Positions 1 to 12,100 of a DNA stretch of 64,000 bases are shown here, one piece after another. The position numbers were made by a program, and so were the translations under genes. The notes beneath the pieces were generated by a model. It was not told the origin of the DNA. It made no database searches and saw only the letters and a list, made by a program, of their open reading frames with translations. Source of the DNA: Colius striatus (lineage: Eukaryota > Chordata > Aves > Coliiformes > Coliidae); contig NC_084760.1 in assembly GCF_028858725.1 (NCBI RefSeq), positions 56,755,367-56,819,366 of the forward strand. The letters are read 5' to 3'. Position 1 is the stretch's first letter; each line of letters begins with the position of its first letter.

Positions 1-2414
1 CTACGAGAAAGACAGGCTGTATGATAATTTTTAGGCTCAAGCAGTTCAGATTTGTCCACATTTAGAATCAAGTAGAAGGGAAGGTCTTCCTTCAAGTAGT
101 TTGTTTTCTAGGTGTGTTAAATAAAAACATATTTTCCTATTTTGATCCTTCCATAATAAATTCAGAGTGGAAAATGGTACTGGAAATCCTTGGAATTTTT
201 AATAGTTTTTCTGATCAATTTAGTTATTTACTGTACATACTTCTAATCCCCCTTTTTTCCCCCACTTAATCTCTGTATCTCACATTCAGACTACATTATA
301 AAGAAGATCAAAGACACTAATGCAATGTCTGTGCAGTTCATTTGTTCTGCTTCCCCATTTCATCCCTTTGAAGACTTAATTGGGATTTAAATTTGTAAAC
401 AAGTGTTTTCCAATTCTAAATAGCAAACAATTCATTTGCATACCTTGCTATGCTGTGTAGCTACGCTATAATGACATGGCAAAAGAAGCTGTAACATGTC
501 ATTTTGGTTACTAGAAGGGTTACGTAATTAGAAGATGTTTGGTCACTATTTGATATGAATACTAGACAACAAGGTAGGTATGCTATTGAAGCAAAAAACC
601 AGAGGAGTAAAAGGGTTTCGGTTCTTAACTGTTTCATTAGAATAAAGGGTCATCCATGTGTTTCCCTGAAACGAATGACAGAACACATACACTAGCAGAA
701 GTTTACTGTTCTTGCCTTTAATTTTTCTGTCATTATGGTTAATTCAACAGACATCCCTGACAATCATGTGGGGTTTTGCTTGTTTGTCAGTTAGTTGGTT
801 TTGTTTTTTTCACACAGTCAACATACAGGAATTAGCCTGATACATAACACTGTACAACACAAACCTGAGATTAATATGGAGCAAATACATAAAAAGACCT
901 AATTAAAACACCTTCATCCAGTTAATCTTCAAATACCTGAATGAGTCTAAAAATCTGTCCTGTATTTTATCAATGTATCGTTTGGTTAATTTAAATTTTG
1001 TGGAACAGTTACAGATCCTGAGGTTTATAAGTGACTTATTTAATTTGTCATTGTTACAATTCCAGTAGAAAACTTAGGTATAGATCAATGCTGAAACACT
1101 TTCTTGCATTAAGTCAGATTTAAAGCAGACTGTAGAATTTAGGTTACTTGTCTTAAGCCAGAATTTACCATGAACTTTGGGAGTAAGCTCAAAAATATGC
1201 ATTGTTTCAGCATACTCTAACTCCTCATATGGTTATTGTATTATCTATGAATCTTTCAGAAGATCATATTAAATGTGTACCTCCAGCTATCCACCTGCTA
1301 CTTTTTCTGTAAAAATATCCTAATACAAAGGGTTATCTGCTCAGTTGTTTTAAGATGAATCCTTCTGTATGACTTGCAATTCCTAATTACTGGTAATCCC
1401 ATACTTCTAAAATTTCCTTCATATTTAACTTACTATATTTGACAGTAACTACTAAAACTTTCTTTAAAGTAAAAGCCAAACAGCAATTTGTGCTGATTTA
1501 TGCCTGTTACATGCTTTCCCATACTTTATGGAGGTTTCCTATTTTTTTGCATTGAAGTAGCACATATCCAGACAATCACTAGTCTGTCTGTTTGTGAAGG
1601 ATTAATGAGTCATACATGAGTATATTCTTAGTGTAATTTGTTGTACGAATATAAGGTTGTATGAGACCATAGGGACCTTCAGATCTTGTCCCCAGCAATA
1701 TTAGGCGACAAGAAGCAGGGTTATCTGGAAAAGATAACAAAGGAGGTGGGCTGGGTCTTACATCTGGCTCTGGGAAGAGTCCTCTGCTGGTATATTCCAG
1801 AGCTAAGTCTTGATTGCGCTTGATTGGAACTAGAAGAAGTGGAGAGAACGGAATAGGCAATGAGGACTCCTCATCTGGCCATGGAGAATGAGAGAAGGAA
1901 GTTCATGGAATATATTCCAAGATGGCTTCTGCTCCACTGATAGCTCTTGTGTGATTTTTTTCAGTGCAAGAGAATTGCTAGTCACCAGGCCCAGCAACCA
2001 AAATTAAATTCAGGAGAAACAGGATTGGCTTAATCTGGATAAGGTGAAGAACAGAAGAAAATAGATGCTATTGACTGGTGGTGTGTGTGCACTATCTTCA
2101 TGTCCTACCTGTTAGTGGCCTGCTTGAATGAAATTTGGAAAACCTGTACTTCAGACAAATACATGAATACATGGAGGTCAATACTTAAAGTATTGTGCTG
2201 TTAGTAAAGGACGTCAGAGGTACATGACATCAGCAACACAATGGGTTCTTGTAATGGCTGGTAATGTCATGGATGAAGATCCTAATTAATTGGATGAAGC
2301 TTGCAACACCTGTACTACAGAGTAAAGCAGAAAGTATTCACCTATCTAACAACTACATTGCTATTTTAAATGGGTAGAAAGTTAATTCCTGATTCTACAT
2401 TTGGATATTGGTAT

Positions 2415-2808
2415 AATTCTAGTGGAGTCCCTCAGGGGTCGGTGCTGGGACTGGTACTGTTCAATATATTCCTTAGTGACCTTGATGAGGTAACGGAGGG
2501 CAGTGTCAGCAAGTTTACTGACAATACTAAACTAGGGGGAGTGGCTGACACACCAGAAGGCTGTGCTGCCATTCAACGAGACCTGGACAGGCTGGAGAGT
2601 TGGGCAGGTAGAAATCTAATGAGATTCAACAAGGGCAAGTGTAGAGTCTTGTATCTGGGGAAGAACAAGCCCATGTACCAGTACAGGTTGGGGAATGAAC
2701 TCTTACAGGGAAAGGGACCTGGGCGTCTTGGTGAACAGCAGGATGAGCATGAACCAGCAATGTGTCCTCATGGCCAAGAAAGCCAATGGCATCCTGGAGA
2801 AGGGAATG
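2415..2808 (+). repeat. CR1 LINE fragment, reverse-transcriptase part
   Basis: Plus-strand translation gives [41 protein letters not shown] and [14 protein letters not shown], typical of the CR1 reverse transcriptase. The catalytic FADD-type motif reads FTDN, so it is inactive. Both ends are truncated. Confidence 0.9.
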
Positions 2809-2890
2809 CAGCTTGAATGTGACTTGTTGATGAAGAAGCACATACATATTAGTCAGGAAAAGGAATAGCATTGGGAACCTCAGACTGATC

Positions 2891-2913
2891 TTTTTTTTTT
2901 TTTTTTTTTTTTT
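2891..2913. repeat. T23 homopolymer
   Basis: Uninterrupted run of 23 T about 80 bases after the CR1 fragment. It could be the A tail of a minus-strand retroelement or a simple repeat; no body was recognised. Confidence 0.9.
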
Positions 2914-4497
2914 GCTTTCTCCTGCTACCAAACATTTTATGTTAATCTTGAAAACATCTCAGCTACTTCTGCTGCTCCCTTTCCAGAGTGACCAAAGCTT
3001 CCATGGCTCTTAACTAATACCTATGCATCTTTAGGCAAAAATAGTATCTCTTCTCAGAACAGCTAAGTGTGCATTGTCAGATTATGTATCTGGGCAGGAG
3101 AGGCAAGTGCCTGCCCCAGGTTTCGAAACTGCATGAGAGCAGTACTTGTAGATGGGTTTGTATGACATTGCTTCAAGTGCAGTGGAGGTGCTAGGCTGCT
3201 CTTTAGGAACCTACTCTTGACTCCATCCTTGTTAGGGACTCTTACTATTACCCTTGTTCTAGAGACTTTAGTTGTGTATGAGTTTACATTGTCTATAGAG
3301 AGAATGCAGTAACTACACTGAATAGAACCCTACCTTATTCCTTGATTCTTAAAAGAGTTACTCGTATGATTAATTCAAGATATATCAGCAATCCCATTGA
3401 GCTCTTGCATTCTATTTTGCTTCTGTACTTGGTGCATCTGTAAGCACTGTCTGGAAGGTATCTTTTACAGCCTGCCTAGTTGAAAGGACCACAGTGGGAA
3501 AGCTGAGAGGAGGCTGTGCTTCCTGCACAGAGTAGAAAGTAGGAGAATATGTCAGCAATGCTAGCACCTGGTTTGCTACCAAAATTATTACCAATTCTTA
3601 TATATATTGGTGTGAATTTTGCTGCAGGTTCCTATTCTCCTTGGAGACTGCAAAACGACCATGTTGTGTTACAAGTAGGGTAGCCTAATTTCCTGTGGTT
3701 CTCTGTGTTTCACTGACTGCCTTGAATGAAGTTGATACTATAGTTCCTCCTGAGGTTACGCAGAACTCCTCCTGAGTAAGGTGCTGTAGGAATCTCACAG
3801 AAGGTGTGTGTTGGTGGAATGGAGGCTATGGTACCCAGAAGTACAAGCTTGGACACTTTGTTCTGTTGTTGTAAACCAGCTTTTGTGACTGATCATTCTT
3901 CCCTATTTGGTTTCACTGATAGCTCATATAAGGATGAGCTCATCTAGCATTCTGTCTGTGAAATAACCTAGATAAGAACTGGGACTGTCACTGCATGAGG
4001 TTGCAGAGGATCATGCAGAAGATTGATGTGCATGTGCTTTTTTGATATGATTGTTAGTTCAGTTGTTAAGTTTTAACTCGACAATTTGGTCTAGTTAAGT
4101 GTTACTCAGTCATTTTTGGTGATTTTGGCCCATTTTGGCTTCCATCTCTATCTTAACCATTGGCCATTCTGGCCTCTTTACCTAGCCAATCTCAAAACTA
4201 ATGCTGTCCCTTGAGCACAGATCTGTCTTCTTTTTAGCTCAGATACCAGTTGCTCAAAGGTGGCCTCATCTCACACCTACATCAAGACTTCCATGAAGGC
4301 TTTTCAGCCTTAACCCTGTTGTCTGAAGTATTCTTCCTGGCATTTCCAAGAGCTGCTATGTACTGCTGCTCCTCCATCCATGAAAAAAAAAGACTGCTTT
4401 TGAGACCTTGGGGACCAAGTTTAGCCCAATTACCATAGCAACACTATTAATCCTCAAACAAATACTGAACGACAATTATGTTTAGAGATAGAGGGGT

Positions 4498-4561
4498 GTT
4501 AATAAAGGTGTTTTGGGAGTATTCCTACTGTTAATAAAGATGATTTGGGAGTATTCCTGAT
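4498..4561 (+). repeat. Short tandem duplication, 2 x 32 bp
   Basis: gttaataaaggtgttttggg and gttaataaagatgatttggg start two adjacent 32-bp units, both continuing agtattcct. Only a few bases differ between them. Confidence 0.85.
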
Positions 4562-6046
4562 GAAGAAATGTGCTTTTCTTTTGTTGTGACTTTTACAATC
4601 TAGGTTTTCCTTGCAAGCTGCTCTTTAGGTAATAGCTAAGGTATCAACTACTACTCTGTGCTTTCATGTTTTTTAAAAGGTTTTGTGCTTAAAGGTGGTG
4701 CTCTATTCTTGCATATGGTACCAGGCAGGAGCTCAGCACCTGTGTTGCTGCTCTTTATCTTCCCACTCAGGAGAGGCTGTAATTAATAGGGCTGAGTTCA
4801 CCACATTGTGCTCTGCATTGAAGCTGATGGTATGAATCATATCAGTTTTGTTCTGTTCTCTTAAATTAGAGGGAATCCAGGTACACTGGGGGACTCTATC
4901 TGGAAGAAATGACAGAAAGCTGGAGGGAATTTTGCTCTCTGCATGAAAAGATCAAATACTCATTTTCAAGCTGTTGAATACTCCAGGCTTGCTGCATGTA
5001 ACCTCTGTTCCCTACTGCCGAAACTTAAAGTTAAGTTCTAATCTCTATGTAAAACTATACAGTCCTGTCTGGACCTGGGAAAGAAATTGTTCTCTTCTCT
5101 GTTAAGCAGTGTACAGATGTCAGGAGTCAGCTGAGATGGTCAGCTGCCCTGCTAAAGTGTCGAAATACAGTGAAAAGTGCTGTTCCAGAAAAGTGCTGCA
5201 GCCTGGAGGAGAATTTTCTTCCACAACAGAAATAGATCAAGAAATTTAAGCAAGTTCCAAAGGAACGAGAATATTTTCTGTTATGTCACGTTTTGTGTTG
5301 TTTTCTTAGCAGATGGTGAAGAAAGAGAAGATATTAATGTCTTGAAACCCCAGCCATCATTCTTTTCTTTACAGAATGATTGGGAGATAGGATATATTTT
5401 GTTTCCTCTCTACCTATTCAGGCAGGCCCAAGTCTCACAAACATCTATATATGTTCTTAACTGAAGGTCCAGTATAATTGTTCATGTTTCACAGGTTTAG
5501 ATTGAGTGATCAATGTATGCTTCTCTCTAGCATTTAGAAAACTCAAACAGTAGGTATGGCATTTGCTGCTGCAAACTGTGTACATCTGTAAGGTTCTCAA
5601 ATTGCTGCAGCCAGAGGTAGTTTTAAAGCATACTTGGCTTGATAATGTCCTTCCTATATTTCTCAGTGTACTATTGCTGCCAGTCACATTCGCATTAACC
5701 AGCTTTCTTGTTTTCAAGAAAGAGCTTTTTTTTTTTCTTTCTTTTTTCTCCTGTATTGTTAGATGCAAGGAGATGCCTCATCAGGGACTAGTGAGGTCCA
5801 AGCTGATTACTTTCTGGGTATGAGTGGTGCTTTGACATATTAAATTGCTTCTATACAGCTATTACCATCTGATACTTCCAATAGTTTTTCAGAAGAGGAA
5901 CAGAATCCAAATGACCTTTAGCAGGAAAAGGTTGTGTTGTTTTTTTTCCTAGTTGGATGTATATTATATAATTCTTAGGTTTTAGGGGGAGGTCTGTGTG
6001 ATAGCTGAAAGAATCGATAATGGTTGTCTTGACTTTTTACTTTAAG

Positions 6047-6162
6047 GCCTGTTGGAAACCCAGTCTTTTCATGAAGCAGATGAAGATGTGGTCACTGATG
6101 TTGATTTCACCAATATGATATCTGAAGAAGAAAAAGAAGAGTTAAAGATTGAGCTAGCCAAG
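6047..6162 (+). CDS. TPD52L1: TPD52L1 coding exon (human exon 2 equivalent)
   Basis: The acceptor is tactttaag before 6047 and the donor is gtaatg at 6163. The exon enters with two bases of a split glycine-type codon and ends in phase 0. It encodes LLETQSF, an acidic stretch ([12 protein letters not shown]), then [16 protein letters not shown], which starts the coiled coil. The acidic DED and SEEEKEEL blocks match the human D53 N-terminus. The reading frame stays open for 27 codons past the donor, but this is intron. Confidence 0.95.
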
Positions 6163-9100
6163 GTAATGAATTTGAATTGCTGTGTTACTCTTCTACCATC
6201 TAATCTGAAAAATATTAATTGCAGGTTGGAGTACACATCATGAAGGTATGTGCTTCCTTTTTAATGAAATTATTCTAGGCTACAATAGTGTGAAGCAATT
6301 AATTTCTTTAGATTTTTTTTGAATAAATATCTTCTACTTTATGATTGTAGAGAGAAAATGAAATATACCTTACCAGCTCAGTCAAGACATGTGTCTTGCT
6401 AAAGAATGAAACATGTTCTTTTTATTAGATCTATGGTATTGTTGTTACAGTGGTTGTGACACCTGATGGAAAAGATTCTTTATGTGGTGCTTAGAGGAAA
6501 ATCTGATGATGATGGTTACAGAAGAGAGTGATGGTGATGAGCACAGTAATTTTACCACATTTCTGTTTCATTTGGCACTGATGTGTTTGGAGAGGGTTAT
6601 ATTTTTGGTTTGCATTTGTTATTTGCTTAATTAAAGAACTTCAGGAGATGTTCATGAAGAGATTTAAAAATAATACCTAGTAACAAAGAGATGGCAGGAA
6701 AAAAGTGCTAGCCATGTGGTCCTTTTATTACAAAGATTAAAGAGATTGCCTAGATTCATTCAACAATGGGAGGGTGGATTCAGTTTTAATTATTGCTGCT
6801 GTATACTGCAGAAACAGAAGTGAAAATCCAAAATGGAAAATAGGAGAGTGAGGGGAAAAAAAAGTGAGGGCTTACTTATTTTAAACATGAGACAAATAAC
6901 AGAAATCACAGGTGTGTGAATAGGGGGGGGAAGAGTTGTTTTTGTCTTAATTGAAATAATGAATTTTTAAGACAGGTTGAAAATTTCACATAGCAAGAAT
7001 AAAATAGCAAGCCATTTGAACAGTAGAAAACCTAAAGTTTAAGACTGAGCATGTATCCTCAAAGTGTAAACTGTCTAGGGAAAAAGCATTCCTTCATAAC
7101 TGTTCTGTAGTGTTCTGTGGAGCATTTGTTGCTATTAAACACAGAATGGGCTCATCTGGAGGACAGTTCTTTTGCAGAGATTGATCTCTGTCTTTCATAC
7201 AACAGAAGTATTTAAGTTAATATGAGGTTATAATATTAAATACTCTTAAGAACTCACATTCAGAATATCTCAAGTCACTTACCTTCAGTGCTGATTAGAA
7301 ATTTATACTACAATAAATGCCAAAAGGTTTATTTTTTTCACTTCGGTGTTTTATCAAGCCTTGTGCTTCTGAGTTGCTGATAATTTTTACTTCTTTTCAG
7401 ATGTGATAGAATCAGGAAATCATAAGGATTGTGATGTTAGGATGTTCATTATTTGCTTTTTTCATCAGCACCAGAACAAATGGGCACACATGAAACATAG
7501 GAGGTTCTTTCTGAACATCAGAAAACATATTTTTACTGTGAGATGACTGAGCAGTCATGCAAGTGGCTCAGAGAAATTGTGGAGTCTCCATCCTTGGAGA
7601 TATTCAAAAGCCATCTGGACACAGTCTTTGGTAACTGGCTCTGTGTGGCCTTGGTTGCACAGGAGGATTGGATCTGATGACCTCTCTTCCAACCTCTGCC
7701 ATTCTGTGATTCTCTTCCAGTGAAAAGGACTTAAGAGGCAGATGGAAACAAGGAATGAAAAAAAAAAAAAGAATTTCCTGCAGCCATCTGAGAAAAATGT
7801 ATTTCTTTCAAGAGAATTAATCTCAAGAGTTTCTGGGCATCCTTCCTGCTTGCTGCTTTTGGGTGGAAAAATTGGCTGAATGGCCAGACCAGGAGAGTGG
7901 TGCTGAATGGAGTTAAATCCAGCTGGCGACTGGTCACCAGTGATGTTCCCCAGGGCTCAGTCTATGATCTGCATGAGAGAATGAAGTGCACCCTGATGAC
8001 AGCAAGTTGGGTGGGGGCAGAGATCTGCTTGAGGACAGGAAGGATCTTCAAAGGGCGCTGGACAGGCTGGAGCAATGGGCCGAGGCCAACTGTATGAGAT
8101 TTAGGAAGGTCAAGTGCTGGGTCCTGAACTTGGGTCACAACAGTCCCATGCAAAACTACAGGCTTGGGGCAGAATGGCTGGAAACCTGTCTGGTGGAAAA
8201 GGACCTGGGGGTGTTAATGGACACCCAACTGAATATGAGCCAGCATTGTGCACAGGTGGCCAAGAAAGCCAATGGCATCCTGGCTTGTATCAGAAATAGT
8301 GTGACCAGCAGGAACAAGGAAGGGATTGTCTCCCTTACTCGGTGCTGGTGAGGCCTCACCTCAAATACTGTGTTCATTTTTGGATCTCTCACTACAAGAG
8401 GGACATTGATTTGCTGGAGCATGTCCAGAGAAGGGCAACAAAACTGGTCACCAGGTCTGGAGAACAAGTTTTGTGAAAAGTGGCTGAGGGAGCTGGGGAT
8501 GTTTAGTCTGGAGGAGGCTGAGACGAGACATGATGATTCTCTATAACTACCTGAAACAAGGCTGTAGTGAGGTGAGGATTGATCTCTTCTCTCAAGTAAC
8601 GAGTGATAGGATATGAGGAAATGGATTTAAGTTGCACCAGGGGAGGTTTGGATTGGATATTAGGAAGCAGTTTTTCACCGACAGGGTTGTTAAACACTGC
8701 CACAAGTTGCCCAGGGATGGTGGGGTCACCATCCCTGGAGATAATTGAAAGATTTGTGAGGTGCTGAGGGATATGGTTTAGTGGTGGGCTTGCCAGTGCT
8801 AGGTTAGTGATTGGACTTGATGATCTGAAAGGTCTTTTCCAACCAAACAATTCTATGCTTCTGTGATTTCTGTGGGAGCAGAGAATTTTTAGTGACTCAC
8901 AGTAGAAATGCTTTAATTCATGTACCAACACAAAAGTGAGAGATTGCCTTTCAAATATTATGATCTTGACTGACCTAGAAATTATTTTTTTGAATTACTC
9001 ACAGCAGTTTGCTTGCATACAGCTTATGCTTTAAAGAAAATAAAAATGATAATTATGCTAAGAATTTTAAAGTGAACAAAGTGTCAACTTAAATGAGGCT

Positions 9101-12100
9101 TATGATGCTTAGAATAGACTATAAGAAACATGTAAGACCTCTGTGAGAATTGCTTAATGTTTCCTTTTCAATAGTTGTTACTCTTTACTTTCAAGCCCCC
9201 TCTGCTCCACCAGTGGTAGGGTTTTTTTTCCATGTCCTCATGTGTTAGCTAATACCTGTCAGAGCCTGTGGGAACAAGCACCTTTCTTCTTACTGTTCTG
9301 AAAGGTTCAAATTTTCCTTCTCAATACTGCAGTCACTTACTTCATTATAGAATCATAGGGGATGGAAAGGATCTTTAGAGATCATCTAGTCCAACCCCCC
9401 TGCTAGAGCAGATCCACCTAGATCAGGTAGCCCAGGAATGTGTCCAGGTGGGTTTTGAAAACCTCCAGAGATGGAGACTTCAACACCCTCCCTGGACAGC
9501 CTGTGCCAGGGTTCTCTCATCCTTAGAGTAAAAAGTGTTTCTATAAGTTTAAGTGGAGCTTTTTGTGTTCCAGCTTATGCCCGTTGCCCCTAGTCATATC
9601 ACTGGACATAAAAGAAAAAAGTGCTGCCCCATCCATTAGTCATTGATATAATGGGGAGCTGTTGTGAGTAGCTGTTGTAGATATATTTAAATAGCAAAAA
9701 TATGTTCCATCTCGGTGCTGTGTATCTGCTGCATACATTCTCTGTCTTCCTCTTCCTCCTTCTCTCCCTAACATTAGGAGGGGAACCAGCACTACTGTTT
9801 TTTCTGACAGACTTTTTTTTTATATCCTCTTTTTCTATTCCCCTGCTAGTTGCCTCTTTGTACTGGAAGCTTTCCAGAGTGTGGGCTAACTTTGTTCTGT
9901 AGTCTGGCTAACACAGCAGGATTCTGACTGGAATTGAGCCTTGGAATTTCTACAGTGCAAGTAAAATGAATAACACTTACAGAAACTTTTAACAGTCATT
10001 TGAATTAAGAGAGATCAGCGTGGCAATTTGGAATAATAGCAGAAAATTTTATCCCCAAAACTTTACATAGGGCCAAAAGCTTGTTAGAAAAACAGATTAT
10101 TCCCCCCTGACCCCTTGGTGTGTGAAAACGATATGACTGGAGCCATGATGAGGACTGAGGCTTTGAGCTATCTCACTCATTGCTGTCAGTTGTCCTTCCT
10201 TTACACTTACTAAACTAGGCACGCACTTCTTGCTGTCTTCCTCCTTCCATACATTCATGAAAGCAGCTATCTGGTTTGATCGGCAAGTTTTCTAGCTGGT
10301 GCACAAGTTCTACGTTTAGCTATGTGTGTTACTGCATGTTTATTCCCAGGCTAAGGAAAGATGTGAGCACTTCTTTCAGCGAACTTATGGCAAATTTTGT
10401 GAATGTCCCTGATGTCTCTGGATGCTGTTCACCCAAGGAAAAACTAATACTCAACAGGTCCTGATCAACAGGTACTTAGCCTGGAGTTACAAAATTTGAG
10501 CTATATGACTTGGTGCAGAGGTGAAGTGCCTGTTAATTTTTTGTGCAATGTTATTCTGTTCACAGTTACAACTACTTTCTTAAAATAAAAGCCACCATTG
10601 TAAAGAAATTAGTAAAGAGCACTTTACTAATACATTATGAATTTTATACATATTACATGTGTATCATTCTATGATTCTCTGTCATAATACACATTAATTT
10701 TGAGAAGGGGTAATAACTCAATAACTCACTAGTTTACTAAATACAACAGCTTATCAAAATTTAAGGTAGGCTTCATTGAGAGAGTTTTTCTTTGTGTCTT
10801 CTGACATAAAAAGGATTACATGAAAGAATGGTGTAGAGATTTTCTTACAGCACAGAGCTATATGCAGAGAGTTTATGTTCAGTTCCAGCATAGGCAGGCA
10901 GATTGTCTGCCACAGTGGTACCTGGAAGTGTGTGAGCCTGCCTTCATAATCCAGGGTATTTCTAAGCCATCATTCCGCAATGTGAGAGGTTTTGAGTCAC
11001 TGCATTTTCAGATTTTCTAGTCCTGCTATTTTCATGTCCTGGCTAGTTTTGACAGTATGACTAGGAGTTGCTATGTTGTGAGATAGTGAGTGACGCAGCT
11101 GTGGAGGGGTGGATTGTGATGGTTCAACTGAAGACGGGTCTACCAGCTCGCAGAGGCCAGCAGGAGTTCCTTGGGACAGCACTGGTTTCAGGACTTCTCT
11201 ATCAGGGGACTGAGGCCTCAGTTTCTCTGCTGGCTTTGCTATAGTTGCCAACTTCTCAAGTTTTTATCAGCATATTATCACACTGCTGGTATTGGTTACA
11301 TAACTGGCTTCTTATTTCTTTAAACAATACCTGACAAAGCCTATTCCTTAGGTAGTTCTCTCCTAAACAGCCGTATCTGCCTTCCTTTCAGTAGTGATGT
11401 ATGTCTCTGGTACAATCATAGAATCGTTACGGTTGGATAAGACCTTTGAGATTGAGTCCCAATTACTAACTTCACACTGCCAGGCCCATCACTAAACTAA
11501 ACCATATCTCTCAATACTTCATCTGTGCATCTTTTGAATATCTCTAGGGATGGTGACTCCAGCACCTCTCTGGGCAGTTAATTTCAATGCTTAATAACCC
11601 TCTCAGTGAAAAAGTTCTTCGTAACGTCCAATCTAAACCTCCCTGGCACAATTTAAACCCATTTCCATGTGTCCTGTCATTCATTACTGGAGAGAAGAGA
11701 TTGACCCCCACCTAACTACAGTTCCCCTTCAGGTAATTGTAGAGAGTGATCATGTCTCCTCTCAGCCTCCTCTTCTCCAGACTAAACTTCCCAAACTCCC
11801 TCAGCTGCTTCGTGTAAGACTTGTTCTCTAGACCCACCACCAGCTTCATTGCCTATCTCTGGACATGCTCCAGCACTTCAATGTCCTTCTTGTAGTGAGG
11901 GGCCCAAAACTGAACACGGTACTTGAGGTGTAGCCTCACCAGCACGTAGTACAGGGAGACTATCACTCGTTTGTTCCTGCTGGTCACACTTATTTCTGAT
12001 ACAAGCCAGGATGCCATTGGCTTTCTTGGCCACCTGGACACACTGCTAGCTCATATTCAGCTGGCTGTCGACCAACATCCCCAGGTCCTTTTCTGCAGGA

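Larger units (their letters stand above)
1..6046 (+). other. TPD52L1 first intron, 3' part
   Basis: AT-rich non-coding sequence leading to the first exon seen. It holds one CR1 fragment (2415-2808), a 23-T tract (2891-2913) and a 32-bp tandem duplication (4498-4561). No CpG-rich segment or ATG exon fitting TPD52L1 exon 1 is seen, so that exon lies outside. Confidence 0.7.

Noticed and set aside
6163..6243. Continuation of the TPD52L1 frame past 6162
   Set aside because: A gtaatg donor and loss of family similarity mark the exon end; the extra 27 codons are intron.
10650..10690. cattctatgattctctgtc, like a CR1 3' terminus
   Set aside because: No CR1 body precedes it; too short to call.
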